From an uncultured Megasphaera sp. (lineage in GTDB: Bacteria > Bacillota > Negativicutes > Veillonellales > Megasphaeraceae): 64,000 nt of DNA. The stretch is from positions 44,609 to 108,608 of the forward strand of contig CAKPYN010000005.1 in the NCBI GenBank assembly GCA_934202965.1, in the 5' to 3' direction. This document shows positions 31,700 to 41,133 of this stretch, in pieces. Below the pieces are notes generated by a model, which did no database searches, was not told the DNA's origin, and worked only from the letters and a program-made list of their open reading frames with translations. The position numbers and the translations under genes are program-made. Numbering within the stretch: position 1 is the stretch's first letter; the number at the start of each line of letters is the position of its first letter.

Positions 31700-32641
31700 A
31701 TGAAAAACGTAAACAGTTTAGCTGATTTTACGGTAGACGAAGTCAAAGGTATCTTGCTGCTGGCAGAAAAAATTAAGAAAAATCAGAGTGCCTATGCGCA
31801 TGTGTTAGACGGAAAAAAATTATATACATTGTTTGAAAAAACATCCAATCGTACGTATTTGTCTTTTTCCATTGGTATGGAAGAATTAGGTGGTCGTTCA
31901 TATAATCAAAAATGGGCAGACAGCAATTTTACGATTGGCGATTTGGGCAGTGAAGTAAAATATGTTTGCCGCAATGTTGACTGCATTATGGGACGGTTTA
32001 AAAAAGCAGAAACGACATGGGGCTTTATGAATAATGCAACGGTACCGGTTATCAATGGCTGTGACAACACATTTCATCCGACCCAGGCTTTAGCGGATAT
32101 GCTGACATTGTACGAAAAGCTTGGCCGTTTCAATACAAAAGTATTGTATATTGGGGCTAAAAATAATACGTATAATTCGCTGAGTGAAATTGTTACTAAA
32201 TTGGGCGGTACAATGTACGGATTGACTCCGTTTAGCCAGGTCATGGCTGTTGGGCAGGATTTTTATGATGGGTTGAAACAGACAGGACATTATATTGAAT
32301 TGCCGACGGATATTTCTAAAGACGAATTAAAAAAAGTGGTTGCTGATGTAGATTGTGTATATACCGATACATGGGTAGATATGGAATTCTTTACCAACCC
32401 TGCATATGCTGAAAAGAAAGAATCGATTATTAATATGATGATGCCCTATCAGATTGATGCCGATTTAATGGCCGGTACGGATACGATGGTATTCCATGAT
32501 ATGCCGATTCATCCGGGATTTGAAATTACTCAGGATGTAATGGATCAGCATTTGGAAACGATTTTAGATGAAGCTGAAAATCGTCGCCATGCAGAAAAAG
32601 GCTTGCTTGTATATTTGATTACAGGTAAATTAGACTGGTAA
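31700..32641 (+). CDS. Carbamoyltransferase of unknown specificity (ornithine carbamoyltransferase fold)
   Basis: The 313-residue product has the aspartate/ornithine carbamoyltransferase layout: FEKTSNRTYLSFS at residues 45-57 (carbamoyl-phosphate site, S-N-R-T-Y where OTC has S-T-R-T-R), FHPTQALADMLT at 125-136, TDTWVDME at 222-229 (OTC has D-W-SMG) and FHDMP at 265-269 (OTC has HCLP), ending in ENRRHAEKGLL. Both ornithine-binding motifs are changed, so I do not call it OTC; another amine or amino acid is likely. TTGGAGGATGC precedes the ATG and a terminator follows. It sits alone beside a D-2-hydroxyacid dehydrogenase gene. Confidence 0.75.
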   Translation: MKNVNSLADFTVDEVKGILLLAEKIKKNQSAYAHVLDGKKLYTLFEKTSNRTYLSFSIGMEELGGRSYNQKWADSNFTIGDLGSEVKYVCRNVDCIMGRFKKAETTWGFMNNATVPVINGCDNTFHPTQALADMLTLYEKLGRFNTKVLYIGAKNNTYNSLSEIVTKLGGTMYGLTPFSQVMAVGQDFYDGLKQTGHYIELPTDISKDELKKVVADVDCVYTDTWVDMEFFTNPAYAEKKESIINMMMPYQIDADLMAGTDTMVFHDMPIHPGFEITQDVMDQHLETILDEAENRRHAEKGLLVYLITGKLDW

Positions 32642-32650
32642 GAAACAGCT

Positions 32651-32701
32651 AAAAAAGATTTCGCATAGTGTATTCTATTCACTGTGTGAAATCTTTTTTT
32701 T
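32651..32701 (+). terminator. Terminator after the carbamoyltransferase gene
   Basis: AAAAAAGATTTC and GAAATCTTTTTTT pair, with CA/TG and GTG/CAC continuing the stem. Confidence 0.85.
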
Positions 32702-32761
32702 GTACTGAAACTTCGGTTTTATAGAATAATGAGGTCGATTTTATATACGGGATGAATATTG

Positions 32762-32780
32762 CCCCGTGCGGGGTGTTTTT
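32762..32780 (+). terminator. Short hairpin with T tract before the dehydrogenase gene
   Basis: CCCCG-TG-CGGGG is followed by TGTTTTT. It is a second possible terminator after the carbamoyltransferase gene or part of the leader of the next. A TTGACA lies right behind it (32783) but has no good -10 at normal distance. Confidence 0.5.
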
Positions 32781-32838
32781 CTTGACACATAAAAAACTAT
32801 CCAGTACGCTATAGAAAGAGAAGAAAGGAGTAATGACG

Positions 32839-33807
32839 ATGAGAATTTTAGTAGCAATGGATGTGGATGCACGTCATAAAGCATGGTTAGAAGAAGCAGC
32901 TGGTAACAATGAAATCGTATATTGGCCGGTGCAGGGCGCTGGTACGGCAATTGTATCTCCAGAAGAGTTAGCCCAAGCCGATGTTATTATCGGCAATGTA
33001 GCAACCGATTTAATGAAATATGCTGTGCGTTTAAAATGGATGCAGCTTCACAGCGCCGGTGCTAATACGTATTGTGTACCGGGAGTGATGCCGAACGGAG
33101 CGCAGCTTACCAATGCGACAGGTGCTTATGGATTGGCTATTGCAGAACATATGATGGGTATGGTCTTAGCGATGATGAAGAAGTTGTATACTTATTATGA
33201 TAATCAGAAAATGGGACAATGGCATGATGAAGGACAAGTTCATTCTATTTATGGTTCGACCGTATTGGTTATCGGATTCGGTAATATTGGTAAAGAATTT
33301 GGTAAACGTATGAAAGCAATGGGAGCCCATGTTATTGGCATGCGGCGCCGCAGCGGCAGCGTACCGCCAGAAGCTGATGAAATGGGAACCATGGATCAAC
33401 TGGATACGTATTTGGCTAAAGCAGATATCGTTGCATCCAGTCTTCCTGAAACCAAGGCAACGTATCATTTATATAATGCGCAGCGATTTGCAGCTATGAA
33501 ACAGCATGCCTATTTTGTGAATGTAGGACGAGGCAGTAATGTCGTACAGGAAGATTTGCGCCAAGCATTGCTAAACGGTAAGTTAGCCGGTGCAGCTCTT
33601 GATGTGACAACTCCGGAACCATTGCCGACGGATAGTACGTTATGGCAGACCCCGAATTTATATATTACACCCCATGTTTCTGGCGGATATCATTTGCAGG
33701 CTACGCACGATCAGATTGTTCGTATTGCTGCGAATAATTTAAAACGATTTATAGCAGGACAGCCTTTGGAAAATCAAGTGGATTTTGCAACAGGGTATAA
33801 AAAGTAA
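32839..33807 (+). CDS. D-2-hydroxyacid dehydrogenase, NAD-binding
   Basis: The 322-residue product reduces a 2-keto acid with NAD(P)H. The Rossmann motif GFGNIGKEFGKRM is near residue 140, followed by the basic MRRRSG stretch that may favour NADPH. The catalytic arginine is in VGRGSNV, the glutamate in TPEPLP and the histidine in TPHVSGG. AAGGAG lies 8 nt before the ATG at 32839, which I prefer to the ATG at 32833. Substrate not evident. Confidence 0.9.
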   Translation: MRILVAMDVDARHKAWLEEAAGNNEIVYWPVQGAGTAIVSPEELAQADVIIGNVATDLMKYAVRLKWMQLHSAGANTYCVPGVMPNGAQLTNATGAYGLAIAEHMMGMVLAMMKKLYTYYDNQKMGQWHDEGQVHSIYGSTVLVIGFGNIGKEFGKRMKAMGAHVIGMRRRSGSVPPEADEMGTMDQLDTYLAKADIVASSLPETKATYHLYNAQRFAAMKQHAYFVNVGRGSNVVQEDLRQALLNGKLAGAALDVTTPEPLPTDSTLWQTPNLYITPHVSGGYHLQATHDQIVRIAANNLKRFIAGQPLENQVDFATGYKK

Positions 33808-33902
33808 ATAATGTATACAACTGCTTAGCATATCGGATATACTTATAGTTACGTTGTTTAATGGATAAACAAACGATTTTATACAATTTTTATACAATAA
33901 TG

Positions 33903-33944
33903 ACAAGAACCTCGCACGAATATATGTACATGCGAGGTTCTTGT
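33903..33944. terminator. Bidirectional terminator between convergent genes
   Basis: ACAAGAACCTCGCA and TGCGAGGTTCTTGT form a perfect 14-bp stem with a 14-nt loop between the dehydrogenase gene and the yigZ-like gene. Confidence 0.85.
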
Positions 33945-33961
33945 GTATTACAGTAATTGAT

Positions 33962-34606
33962 TTATGTGTGGGACCGTATGATAGGAATTGTTTTATTTCC
34001 TTGCTCAGAATAAATAGCAGTACCATTTGTAGTATTGGTTATCAGGTCTTTTACTTTATTGGTTGATTCTTGGGGAATTTCCAAGGTAAACGTAACGGTG
34101 TCTGCAAAATCGCGTTGGGCAATACGAATGTTATAGTCGGGAACCAAACGTTCTATCATGCTGACAAATGGATAGGAGATGCAAACGGTAAGTACATCAT
34201 ATGGCTTGTAATCTGCGATGGAAGCAGCTTCAAGACCCAAGGTTACGGTATGTCCGTAAGCTCGAATTAAACCGCTGGCGCCTAGCTTGATGCCGCCAAA
34301 ATATCTGGTTACAACGACAACCGTATTTGTAATACCTTGTTTTTTTAAAACTTCCAGCATAGGTTTTCCGGCAGTACCCGATGGTTCGCCGTCATCGCTG
34401 GACTTTTGAATCATGCCGCCGGCACCTAGCTGGTACGCGTAGCAGTTATGCCGCGCATCCCAGTACTGTTTGCGAACATGAGCAATATAAGCAGCTGCTT
34501 CGTCCTCTGTCTGCACTTCTTTAAGGGAAGCAATAAAACGAGATTTTTTGATCATGTATTCAGCAACGGCTTCTCCATACACTGATGTGATAAAAGGAAC
34601 AGTCAT
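33962..34606 (-). CDS. yigZ: YigZ / IMPACT family protein
   Basis: The 214-residue product has the UPF0029 N-terminal domain with KKSRFIA, the strongly conserved SSDDGEPSGTAGKPML and VTRYFGGIKLGASGLIRAYG, and a C-terminal DUF1949-like domain. The family is linked to translation control (IMPACT) but the bacterial role is unclear. AAAGGGAGATACGT precedes the ATG at 34606; the ORF upstream has no ribosome site. Confidence 0.93.
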   Translation of the reverse strand: MTVPFITSVYGEAVAEYMIKKSRFIASLKEVQTEDEAAAYIAHVRKQYWDARHNCYAYQLGAGGMIQKSSDDGEPSGTAGKPMLEVLKKQGITNTVVVVTRYFGGIKLGASGLIRAYGHTVTLGLEAASIADYKPYDVLTVCISYPFVSMIERLVPDYNIRIAQRDFADTVTFTLEIPQESTNKVKDLITNTTNGTAIYSEQGNKTIPIIRSHT

Positions 34607-34680
34607 ATACGTATCTCCCTTTAGTATAAATATTTCTTTTATCATACAGCATTCTAGCTCTTTTTACAAAGAAAATATGA

Positions 34681-35037
34681 TTAGTTGCTAGATTCATCAA
34701 TGTGAAGCAGTACTTCGATAGCGCGTTGTTCTTCATCTGGCAGTGCATGAATAGCACGGATAATACGACTATCTTTTTCGGTAATAGAAGCACAATATTT
34801 ACAGTCATGTTCTGTGTTTTCTACACCTTGACAGAACATACCAGGTCTGCCTACAAGAATACAAATGGGGATTTGAAAATAGTCTGCCATCTTTAATAAT
34901 ACAGAAATATCTGGCGAATATAAGCCTGTTTCCCAAGAATATACAGCTTGCTTAGACATGCCGAATAAGGCACCGAATTCAGTTTGCGTCAGTCCTTTTT
35001 TTTTGCGATAAAATCTAATTTCTTGTCCTAATGTCAT
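34681..35037 (-). CDS. XRE-family transcriptional regulator with a Cys-rich tail
   Basis: The 118-residue protein has an N-terminal Cro/CI-type helix-turn-helix (about residues 5-58: LTQTEFGALFGMSKQAVYSW) and a C-terminal part with C-x8-C-x2-C spacing (FCQGVENTEHDCKYC), then a helix DEEQRAIEVLLHI. The cysteines could bind metal or sense redox state. TATAGGAGTATGAATT precedes the ATG. The upstream 250 bp are very AT-rich and may hold its own operators. Confidence 0.8.
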   Translation of the reverse strand: MTLGQEIRFYRKKKGLTQTEFGALFGMSKQAVYSWETGLYSPDISVLLKMADYFQIPICILVGRPGMFCQGVENTEHDCKYCASITEKDSRIIRAIHALPDEEQRAIEVLLHIDESSN

Positions 35038-35311
35038 AATTCATACTCCTATAGTGTAACATAATATATATTTGACTTACTATCTATATATTATGGCTAT
35101 TATAATGTGAATATAAATTCCAGTCAACATTAAATTAACATATTTTAAAATCTTGTTAAAAAAATAGAAAAATGTATCTTTACATTACATTATAATTATA
35201 TTTTTTGTCCATATATCCTAAATTTATATAGTATACAATTTATTGAATAAAAATATATTTATTGCGAAAAAATAACAACACGTGTAAATGATACAGTATG
35301 CTATTGATTCG
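35038..35311. other. AT-rich gap between XRE and M18 genes
   Basis: It is about 80 percent A+T. I see no gene or clear hairpin. It lies upstream of the - strand regulator and downstream of the - strand aminopeptidase. Confidence 0.6.
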
Positions 35312-36592
35312 TTAGTATGAAGTGAAAAAAGCAGCTGTAAGACGCTGCAGGGCCCCTTGATCTGTAGCCCCCATCAATTCTCTGGCCGAATGCATGGACA
35401 AAATAGGAATACCAATATCCATTGTACGGATAGGAAGCTGTGCGGATAATAAGGAGCCGATAGTTGAACCGCCACGCATGTCGGAACGATTTACAAAGTA
35501 TTGATAAGGAATATGGGCGGACTGACAAAGGGCCGTAAGGATCGCGACTGCCTCGGCATCACCGGCATATGATTGGCTGCAGGCTGTTTTAATTGCAATG
35601 CCCTGACCAAGAATTGGCATATTGGTAGGATCGCATTTTTCCGGCACATTAGGATGCATGGCATGAGCGACATCAATAGATAATATAAAGGCCTGGCTTT
35701 CATCTTCATGGCATTGCGCTGCCGTATATCCTAAGGATTCATAGATTGTTGTCAGAACTTGCGGCAGGATTTGGGATGCGGCGCCTTGTTTGGTGTGACT
35801 GCCAACTTCTTCATTGTCAAATAAAGCGATGACATGAATTCCTTCTGGGGTATCCGGGGCAGTTAGACCAGTCAAGCAGGCATATACGGAGGTTAGATTG
35901 TCCAGACGCGGCGAAGAAATGAACTCATTATGCAGCCCCATTATACAGCCTTCTTCTACGGGGTATACTGTTAACTCATAGGAAAGAATATCTTCAGGGG
36001 AACGATTGCAAATTTCAGCTAAAAAATCCATAAAGAACGAGGGCGATTGTTGCGTATCCAGCGTCATCAGCGGCAGCATATCCTTTTGTGGATTTAGCGT
36101 AATACCATCATTCGTTTTAGGATTCATATGAATGGCTAAGCGAGGAATCGTCAATATAGGACGACGAATATCGATGAATTGAACTTCAGGATGAAAGGGA
36201 TCCTGTCCACGTAAGGCTACTTTTCCAGCCAGTGATAGAGGACGATCCAGCCATGATTCCCGAATCATACCACCGTAGATTTCTGTATTTAATTTTCCGT
36301 ATACATTGGTTGTGATGGCTGCGGAGGGTTTAACGCGAAGACAAGGGAAATCCGTATGAGCAGCGGCGATACGCAAATGATGACGCGGATTGGCGCCTAC
36401 TGTGAAGGCGATTAATGTTGAGCCGTAAATGGGTACATAATAGGCGTGATTGGGAAGCAAATGCCATGGCGTTCCTAGTGCGAGCGGCGAGAAATGGGCC
36501 GCTTCTAATATATCGATGCAAGATTGTACGGTATGATAAGGAGAGGTTGCGTGCTGAATAAATTGAAGTAGCTGGTGCAGTGTATGAGACAT
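35312..36592 (-). CDS. M18-family aminopeptidase
   Basis: The 426-residue cytoplasmic zinc aminopeptidase removes N-terminal residues, often acidic ones, from peptides. The metal and active-site motifs are AAHTDFPCLRVKP near residue 76, the Asp of RLDNLTSVYA, DNEEVGSHTKQGA near residue 258, and SIDVAHAMHPN. The C-terminal GGSTIGSLLSAQLPI, MDIGIPILSMHSARE and a tail FTSY agree with the family. CGAAAGGAGTCA precedes the ATG. Confidence 0.93.
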   Translation of the reverse strand: MSHTLHQLLQFIQHATSPYHTVQSCIDILEAAHFSPLALGTPWHLLPNHAYYVPIYGSTLIAFTVGANPRHHLRIAAAHTDFPCLRVKPSAAITTNVYGKLNTEIYGGMIRESWLDRPLSLAGKVALRGQDPFHPEVQFIDIRRPILTIPRLAIHMNPKTNDGITLNPQKDMLPLMTLDTQQSPSFFMDFLAEICNRSPEDILSYELTVYPVEEGCIMGLHNEFISSPRLDNLTSVYACLTGLTAPDTPEGIHVIALFDNEEVGSHTKQGAASQILPQVLTTIYESLGYTAAQCHEDESQAFILSIDVAHAMHPNVPEKCDPTNMPILGQGIAIKTACSQSYAGDAEAVAILTALCQSAHIPYQYFVNRSDMRGGSTIGSLLSAQLPIRTMDIGIPILSMHSARELMGATDQGALQRLTAAFFTSY

Positions 36593-36869
36593 CTGAATGA
36601 CTCCTTTCGAGAAGCTATGCGTGATTTAAAATATATCCTATATAGTAATCTTATTATATCATGTATCGATGATACTGATAAAAATATACAAATAAAAAGT
36701 AGAATAATATAGATAGAAATGCTCTATTACCCTATATGCCAGTAGAGAATATATCCTCCAAGTAGACAAAATCATAAAATCGGAGTACAATAAATTAAAA
36801 TACAGAAAATGCAATATAAATATGTCGTTTTAGCATTTGCTTAGGCGTGGGGTTAGAGGAGGTGTGCGT
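36593..36869 (+). other. Divergent gap between M18 peptidase and second aminotransferase
   Basis: It is an AT-rich intergenic stretch that must hold both divergent promoters. I cannot select hexamers with confidence. No hairpin or small gene is evident. Confidence 0.5.
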
Positions 36870-38051
36870 ATGCGTTGGGAAGAAAAAACAGCAAATAATG
36901 TAAAAGAAATGAAACCGTCAGGGATTCGCAAGTTTTTTGATATTGCAGCTCAAGTAAAAGGTGTTTTGTCCCTGAGTATTGGAGAACCGGATTTTGCTGC
37001 GCCAGATAAGATATTACATGCCATGGAACAAAGCCTGCAGCGTAAAGAAACTAGCTATACAGCTAATTCGGGGATGTTTGAATTACGGCAAGAAATTAGT
37101 TGCTATGTTGACAAGCATTATGGACTTACCTATGCGCCGGAAGACGAAATTTTAATTACTGTTGGCGTATCAGAAGGGTTGTCCATGGCATTATTAGCAT
37201 ATACTGAACCTGGCGACGAAGTCATTATACCGGATCCAGCGTATGTAGCGTATCCGGCAGCTGTTGAGCTGGCTGGCGGCAAACCGGTGTTTGTACCGAC
37301 ATACCCGGAAGATGATTTTAAACTAACGGCAGCAGCATTGGAAAAAGTAGTAACGCCAAAAACAAAAATTTTAGTTATCGGATATCCAAATAATCCTACC
37401 GGCACGGTTATGACCAGAGACGAATTAATTCCCATTGCTGCATTTGCTAAAAAACACAATCTGATTGTAATGACCGATGAAATTTATTGCGAACTTATCT
37501 ATGGAGATACCGTATTTACTTCATTTGCTAAACTTCCGGATATGAGAGAACGAACGATTGTGTTTAATGGCTTTTCTAAAGCTTGGGCTATGACGGGAAT
37601 GCGGCTGGGATATATTTGTGCGCCGCGAGATGGACTGGCACCTATTTTGAAATTACACCAATATGCGATTATGTGTGCGAATACGCAGGCACAGGTTGGC
37701 GGCATTACGGCATTACGAGATTGTGATGCAGAAGTAGAAACGATGCGTCAGGAATATGACCGGCGGCGCAAGGTGATATATCAAGGACTGCGGGATATGG
37801 GATTGCCTGTATTTGAACCGAAAGGCGCGTTTTATATTTTCCCGGATATTCGGGTAACGGGTATGACATCAGCAGCATTTTGCGAAAAACTGGTACAAGA
37901 AGAAAAAGTTGCCGTCGTGCCGGGCTCAGCATTTGGTGAAAACGGAGAAGGATTCGTCCGTATTTCCTATGCGGCAAGCTTGGAAACGATTAAAGAAGCA
38001 TTGCGTCGTATGACACGTTTTGTAAAAAAATATAAAAAAGCTAATCATTAA
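36870..38051 (+). CDS. Pyridoxal-phosphate aminotransferase, class I/II (second copy)
   Basis: The 393-residue protein is a fold-type I aminotransferase related to the one at 14947: both share MKPSGIRKF/MIPSGIRKV-like starts, NNPTG, DEIY and SKAWAMTGMRLGY with the Schiff-base lysine. AGAGGAGGTG lies 7 nt before the ATG at 36870. It has a promoter region of its own and a terminator right after, so it is monocistronic. Substrate preference (aspartate or aromatic) is not clear. Confidence 0.92.
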   Translation: MRWEEKTANNVKEMKPSGIRKFFDIAAQVKGVLSLSIGEPDFAAPDKILHAMEQSLQRKETSYTANSGMFELRQEISCYVDKHYGLTYAPEDEILITVGVSEGLSMALLAYTEPGDEVIIPDPAYVAYPAAVELAGGKPVFVPTYPEDDFKLTAAALEKVVTPKTKILVIGYPNNPTGTVMTRDELIPIAAFAKKHNLIVMTDEIYCELIYGDTVFTSFAKLPDMRERTIVFNGFSKAWAMTGMRLGYICAPRDGLAPILKLHQYAIMCANTQAQVGGITALRDCDAEVETMRQEYDRRRKVIYQGLRDMGLPVFEPKGAFYIFPDIRVTGMTSAAFCEKLVQEEKVAVVPGSAFGENGEGFVRISYAASLETIKEALRRMTRFVKKYKKANH

Positions 38052-38068
38052 CACGGTAATTTAGATGG

Positions 38069-38102
38069 AAAAAAGAGATGGTGTGGCAGCCGTCTCTTTT
38101 TT
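38069..38102 (+). terminator. Terminator after the second aminotransferase
   Basis: AAAAAAGAGA and TCTCTTTTTT with an inner GG/CC pair. Confidence 0.85.
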
Positions 38103-38623
38103 ATATTATGAAGATAGATATAGTGAATCACTGACTATAAAAACAAATAATTAAAACATGAGTATTGTTGGTGAAAATAAAGATTGGTTTATGTATTGTA
38201 AAAAAATATAAAGTTATTTACTAAATGGTGTAATAGATATATACTATAGTACATAATTCTTGATACTGATAATATCTTCATTATGGTATTTGAACATTTG
38301 AGAATTTACAGTGTTGACAATATTATTCACTTTGCAGTTAGTATGGCAGCATTGGTTTTGCACGATTTTATATTGTATAGTACAAGACGAATGTTGTATA
38401 ATTTGTTTTTGCAAGGCTTAGCACCGCAAGACTTTTCTAAACGTAGCAGCTGGAAAGTACCATACTGATATATTGCCTTATCGGTATCGTGCTGAATTGT
38501 TTTTTGTCATTTTCGATTGACTCAGGTTAAATTTGCGCGATATAAAGAAAAGACCCATACAAAAGGGATAACCGCATAATAAATATATCATAATATATCA
38601 TAAGCAGAAGGAGCGAAACGGTA
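38103..38623 (+). other. 520-bp AT-rich gap before alr
   Basis: A 61-codon open frame (38283-38468) has no ribosome site or family resemblance and I do not call it. The end of the gap contains the alr promoter. The remainder may be the decayed relic of a gene but nothing recognisable is left. Confidence 0.5.
38517..38546 (+). promoter_or_regulatory. Promoter of alr
   Basis: TTGACT (38517-38522) and TATAAA (38541-38546) are 18 bp apart, with the ribosome site AGAAGGAG at 38607. Confidence 0.55.
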
Positions 38624-39832
38624 ATGAAGTTAGATGCACGGGTGATAACAGAAAATTTTACACAGCGACCGGTTTGGGCAGAAATAGATTTGGATGCGGC
38701 AGCTGCTAATATGCGTGAATTACGTAATCTGGTCGGCCCGCAAGTACTGATTGCATCTGTTGTAAAAGCCAATGCGTATGGGCATGGTGCGATTGAAATG
38801 GCCAAGATATATTTGGAAAATGGGGCTGACCAGTTGGCGGTTGCCTATTTAGATGAAGGAATTGAATTGCGCCAGGCGGGCATCACGGCTCCTATTTTTA
38901 TATTGGGACATACGGATGGCTGTCGGGCATCCGAGCTGATTGCGTACGGTATTGATGCGGCGATCTTTCATGAAAGAGATGCACGGCGTATTTCTGAGGA
39001 AGCGGTTCGGCAGAACCGTACGGTGTGCGTGCATATTGCAGTCGATACCGGCATGGGCCGTATTGGTTTTTTGCCAAATGAAGAAAGTATTGCTGCTATT
39101 CAGCGTATTGCGCTGTTTCCGAATATGCGTATCGCAGGAATGTTCACCCATTTTTCCGTATCCGATATGGCTGATGCCGAAAGCATTGCATATACAAAAA
39201 AACAATTTGAGCAACTGCAATGGTTTTACCGGCGTCTCAAAGAAGAACAGGTTACCATTCCTATTTGCCATTGCTGCAGCAGTGCGGCTACGTTAGAATT
39301 TCCTGATTTTCGGTTTGATATGGTTCGTCCTGGTATTGTTCAATATGGGTGTGAACCGTCAGAGGAAGTCATTACCAAGGATTTTGTGCCATATCCCGTT
39401 ATGTCGCTGCATTGCTGTGTTTCTCATGTAAAAGTCGTAGAACCGGGAGAAGCGATTAGTTACGGCAGACATTTTACAACGCAAAGACGGACAAAAATCG
39501 CGACATTGCCGATTGGCTATGCTGATGGTTATTCCCGACTGCTTTCCAATAAAGCGCATGTATTAGTGCATGGACAGCGTGTGCCCCAAATTGGTAATAT
39601 TTGCATGGATCAATGTATGATTGATGTAACAGATATACTCGACGTGGCAGTTGGTGACGAAGTTGTATTGTTTGGCAGACAGGGACAGGCCTCGGTACCT
39701 TTAGAAGAACTTTCGCGATTGATGGGAACGATCGATCATGAAATACTTTGCAATATTAATCGTCGTGTGCCGCGTATTTATATTAAAGAGGGACATATAG
39801 TTCATCGTACAGATTATTTAAAACATAAATAA
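38624..39832 (+). CDS. alr: Alanine racemase
   Basis: The 402-residue PLP enzyme makes D-alanine for peptidoglycan. The PLP lysine is in SVVKANAYGHG near residue 48. The C-terminal beta domain has GEAISYGRHF, PIGYADGYSRLL with the catalytic tyrosine region and GNICMDQCMIDVTD. About 15 residues precede the usual family start (RPVWAEIDLDA). AGAAGGAGCGAAACGGTA precedes the ATG. Confidence 0.96.
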   Translation: MKLDARVITENFTQRPVWAEIDLDAAAANMRELRNLVGPQVLIASVVKANAYGHGAIEMAKIYLENGADQLAVAYLDEGIELRQAGITAPIFILGHTDGCRASELIAYGIDAAIFHERDARRISEEAVRQNRTVCVHIAVDTGMGRIGFLPNEESIAAIQRIALFPNMRIAGMFTHFSVSDMADAESIAYTKKQFEQLQWFYRRLKEEQVTIPICHCCSSAATLEFPDFRFDMVRPGIVQYGCEPSEEVITKDFVPYPVMSLHCCVSHVKVVEPGEAISYGRHFTTQRRTKIATLPIGYADGYSRLLSNKAHVLVHGQRVPQIGNICMDQCMIDVTDILDVAVGDEVVLFGRQGQASVPLEELSRLMGTIDHEILCNINRRVPRIYIKEGHIVHRTDYLKHK

Positions 39833-39892
39833 GTATTTTAATATTAAAAATAGTTTAACGTTTCATACCGATAGAATAGTGATGAAATATAG

Positions 39893-39930
39893 AGACTGGC
39901 AGGCAATAGAGATACTTGCTAGTCTTTTTT
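39893..39930 (+). terminator. Terminator after alr
   Basis: AGACTGGCAGG pairs with CTTGCTAGTCT (two G-U pairs) and is followed by TTTTTT. Confidence 0.8.
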
Positions 39931-39981
39931 AATAAATTATTTGACTTTTTGACTAATTGGCGATTTTTTGCCTCAAAATCA

Positions 39982-40010
39982 TTGACAAACGTAGGCAATC
40001 ATGCTATCTT
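39982..40010 (+). promoter_or_regulatory. Promoter of the hrcA heat-shock operon
   Basis: TTGACA (39982-39987) and TATCTT (40005-40010) are 17 bp apart, just upstream of the CIRCE operator. Confidence 0.75.
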
Positions 40011-40021
40011 GTATATAGTTG

Positions 40022-40048
40022 TTAGCAGTCATATACAAAGAGTGCTAA
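40022..40048 (+). promoter_or_regulatory. CIRCE operator (HrcA binding site)
   Basis: TTAGCAGTC-N9-GAGTGCTAA matches the CIRCE consensus TTAGCACTC-N9-GAGTGCTAA except for one base (G for C at position 7 of the left arm). It overlaps the expected transcription start and implies feedback repression by HrcA, encoded by the first gene. Confidence 0.95.
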
Positions 40049-40077
40049 CAATAGTCAAATGAGCAGAGGTGATGAGT

Positions 40078-41118
40078 ATGGATTTGGATGAGAGAAAACA
40101 GAAAATACTGCAAGCTATCATTCAAGACTATATTACATCTGCAGAACCGGTTGGTTCACGTACCATAGCACGCAAGTATAATTTGGGTGTTAGTGCTGCG
40201 ACGATTCGGAACGAAATGTTCGATTTGGAAATGCTTGGCTATTTAGAACAGCCACATACTTCAGCAGGTCGTGTTCCGTCCAGTAAAGGATATCGGTTTT
40301 ACGTAGATTGCCTATTGGAACCGACAAAAATCTCAGATGACGAAAAAAAGTTTGTCCAGAACTGGTTTCAGGACAAGATGAACAATGTGGATCAGATTTT
40401 TCAGTCAACAGCTAAAGTGTTGTCAAAGATTACGCATAATGTAACGTTAGTGATGGCATCACAGCAACTTAGCTCTAAATTAAAGTATATTCGATTTTTA
40501 CCGCTAGATAGCAGACGCGCAATTATGATTGTCGTTGCTGATTCCGGTAAAATTGAAAACTGTATTTATCCGAAGCCGGAAAACACGGATGTAGATGAAT
40601 TGAATATCATTGCTGAAAAATTGACACATTATTTAGCAGGCGTGCCCATGTCGCAGATTAATGTAGCCATGTTGGAGCAATTTCATGATTCCATTATTGA
40701 TGAAGTGGAATTATACCGATTAGCTTTTCGCTCTATTCAGCGGGCCTTTCGCAAGGAACATCAGTTATATCAGGGCGGAGCGATGGAATTACTCAATAAG
40801 CCTGAATTTAAAGATGTGACAAAAGCTAAAAATTTATTTACAGTCTTAGAAGAACAAGATGTAGTTACTAATTTGCTGCATGATGATGGCAGCACCCCGG
40901 ATAAACGGGTGACCGTACGCATCGGAGATGAAACAAAACTTTCATCAATTAACGACTGCAGTATTATCGAGGCAACGTTTAAAGCACATGATGTCGTCTT
41001 GGGAAAAATTGCTGTTTTGGGACCGACACGTATGGAATATGCAAAAATTATCGGTCTATTGGATTTTATGAAACAGCATGTTACACATATCTTGGAACAT
41101 TACCGCGATGATACGTAG
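40078..41118 (+). CDS. hrcA: Heat-inducible transcription repressor HrcA
   Basis: The repressor (346 residues) binds CIRCE and is kept folded by GroE. It has an N-terminal winged helix (DERKQKILQAIIQDYITSAE, EPVGSRTIARKY, SAATIRNEMFDLEMLGYL) and the typical HTSAGRVPSSKGYRFYVD. A long GAF-like C-terminal part ends in GLLDFMKQHVT. AGAGGTG lies 6 nt before the ATG at 40078; an ATG two codons earlier and a GTG are also possible. First gene of the hrcA-grpE-dnaK-dnaJ operon. Confidence 0.96.
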   Translation: MDLDERKQKILQAIIQDYITSAEPVGSRTIARKYNLGVSAATIRNEMFDLEMLGYLEQPHTSAGRVPSSKGYRFYVDCLLEPTKISDDEKKFVQNWFQDKMNNVDQIFQSTAKVLSKITHNVTLVMASQQLSSKLKYIRFLPLDSRRAIMIVVADSGKIENCIYPKPENTDVDELNIIAEKLTHYLAGVPMSQINVAMLEQFHDSIIDEVELYRLAFRSIQRAFRKEHQLYQGGAMELLNKPEFKDVTKAKNLFTVLEEQDVVTNLLHDDGSTPDKRVTVRIGDETKLSSINDCSIIEATFKAHDVVLGKIAVLGPTRMEYAKIIGLLDFMKQHVTHILEHYRDDT

Positions 41119-41133
41119 GAGGATTGGATACAG

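Noticed and set aside
31700..32641. Annotation as ornithine carbamoyltransferase argF
   Set aside because: Both second-substrate motifs (SMG and HCLP) are altered, and no arginine genes lie nearby.
38283..38468. Small gene of 61 codons in the gap before alr
   Set aside because: No ribosome site, no recognisable domain and AT-rich surroundings.
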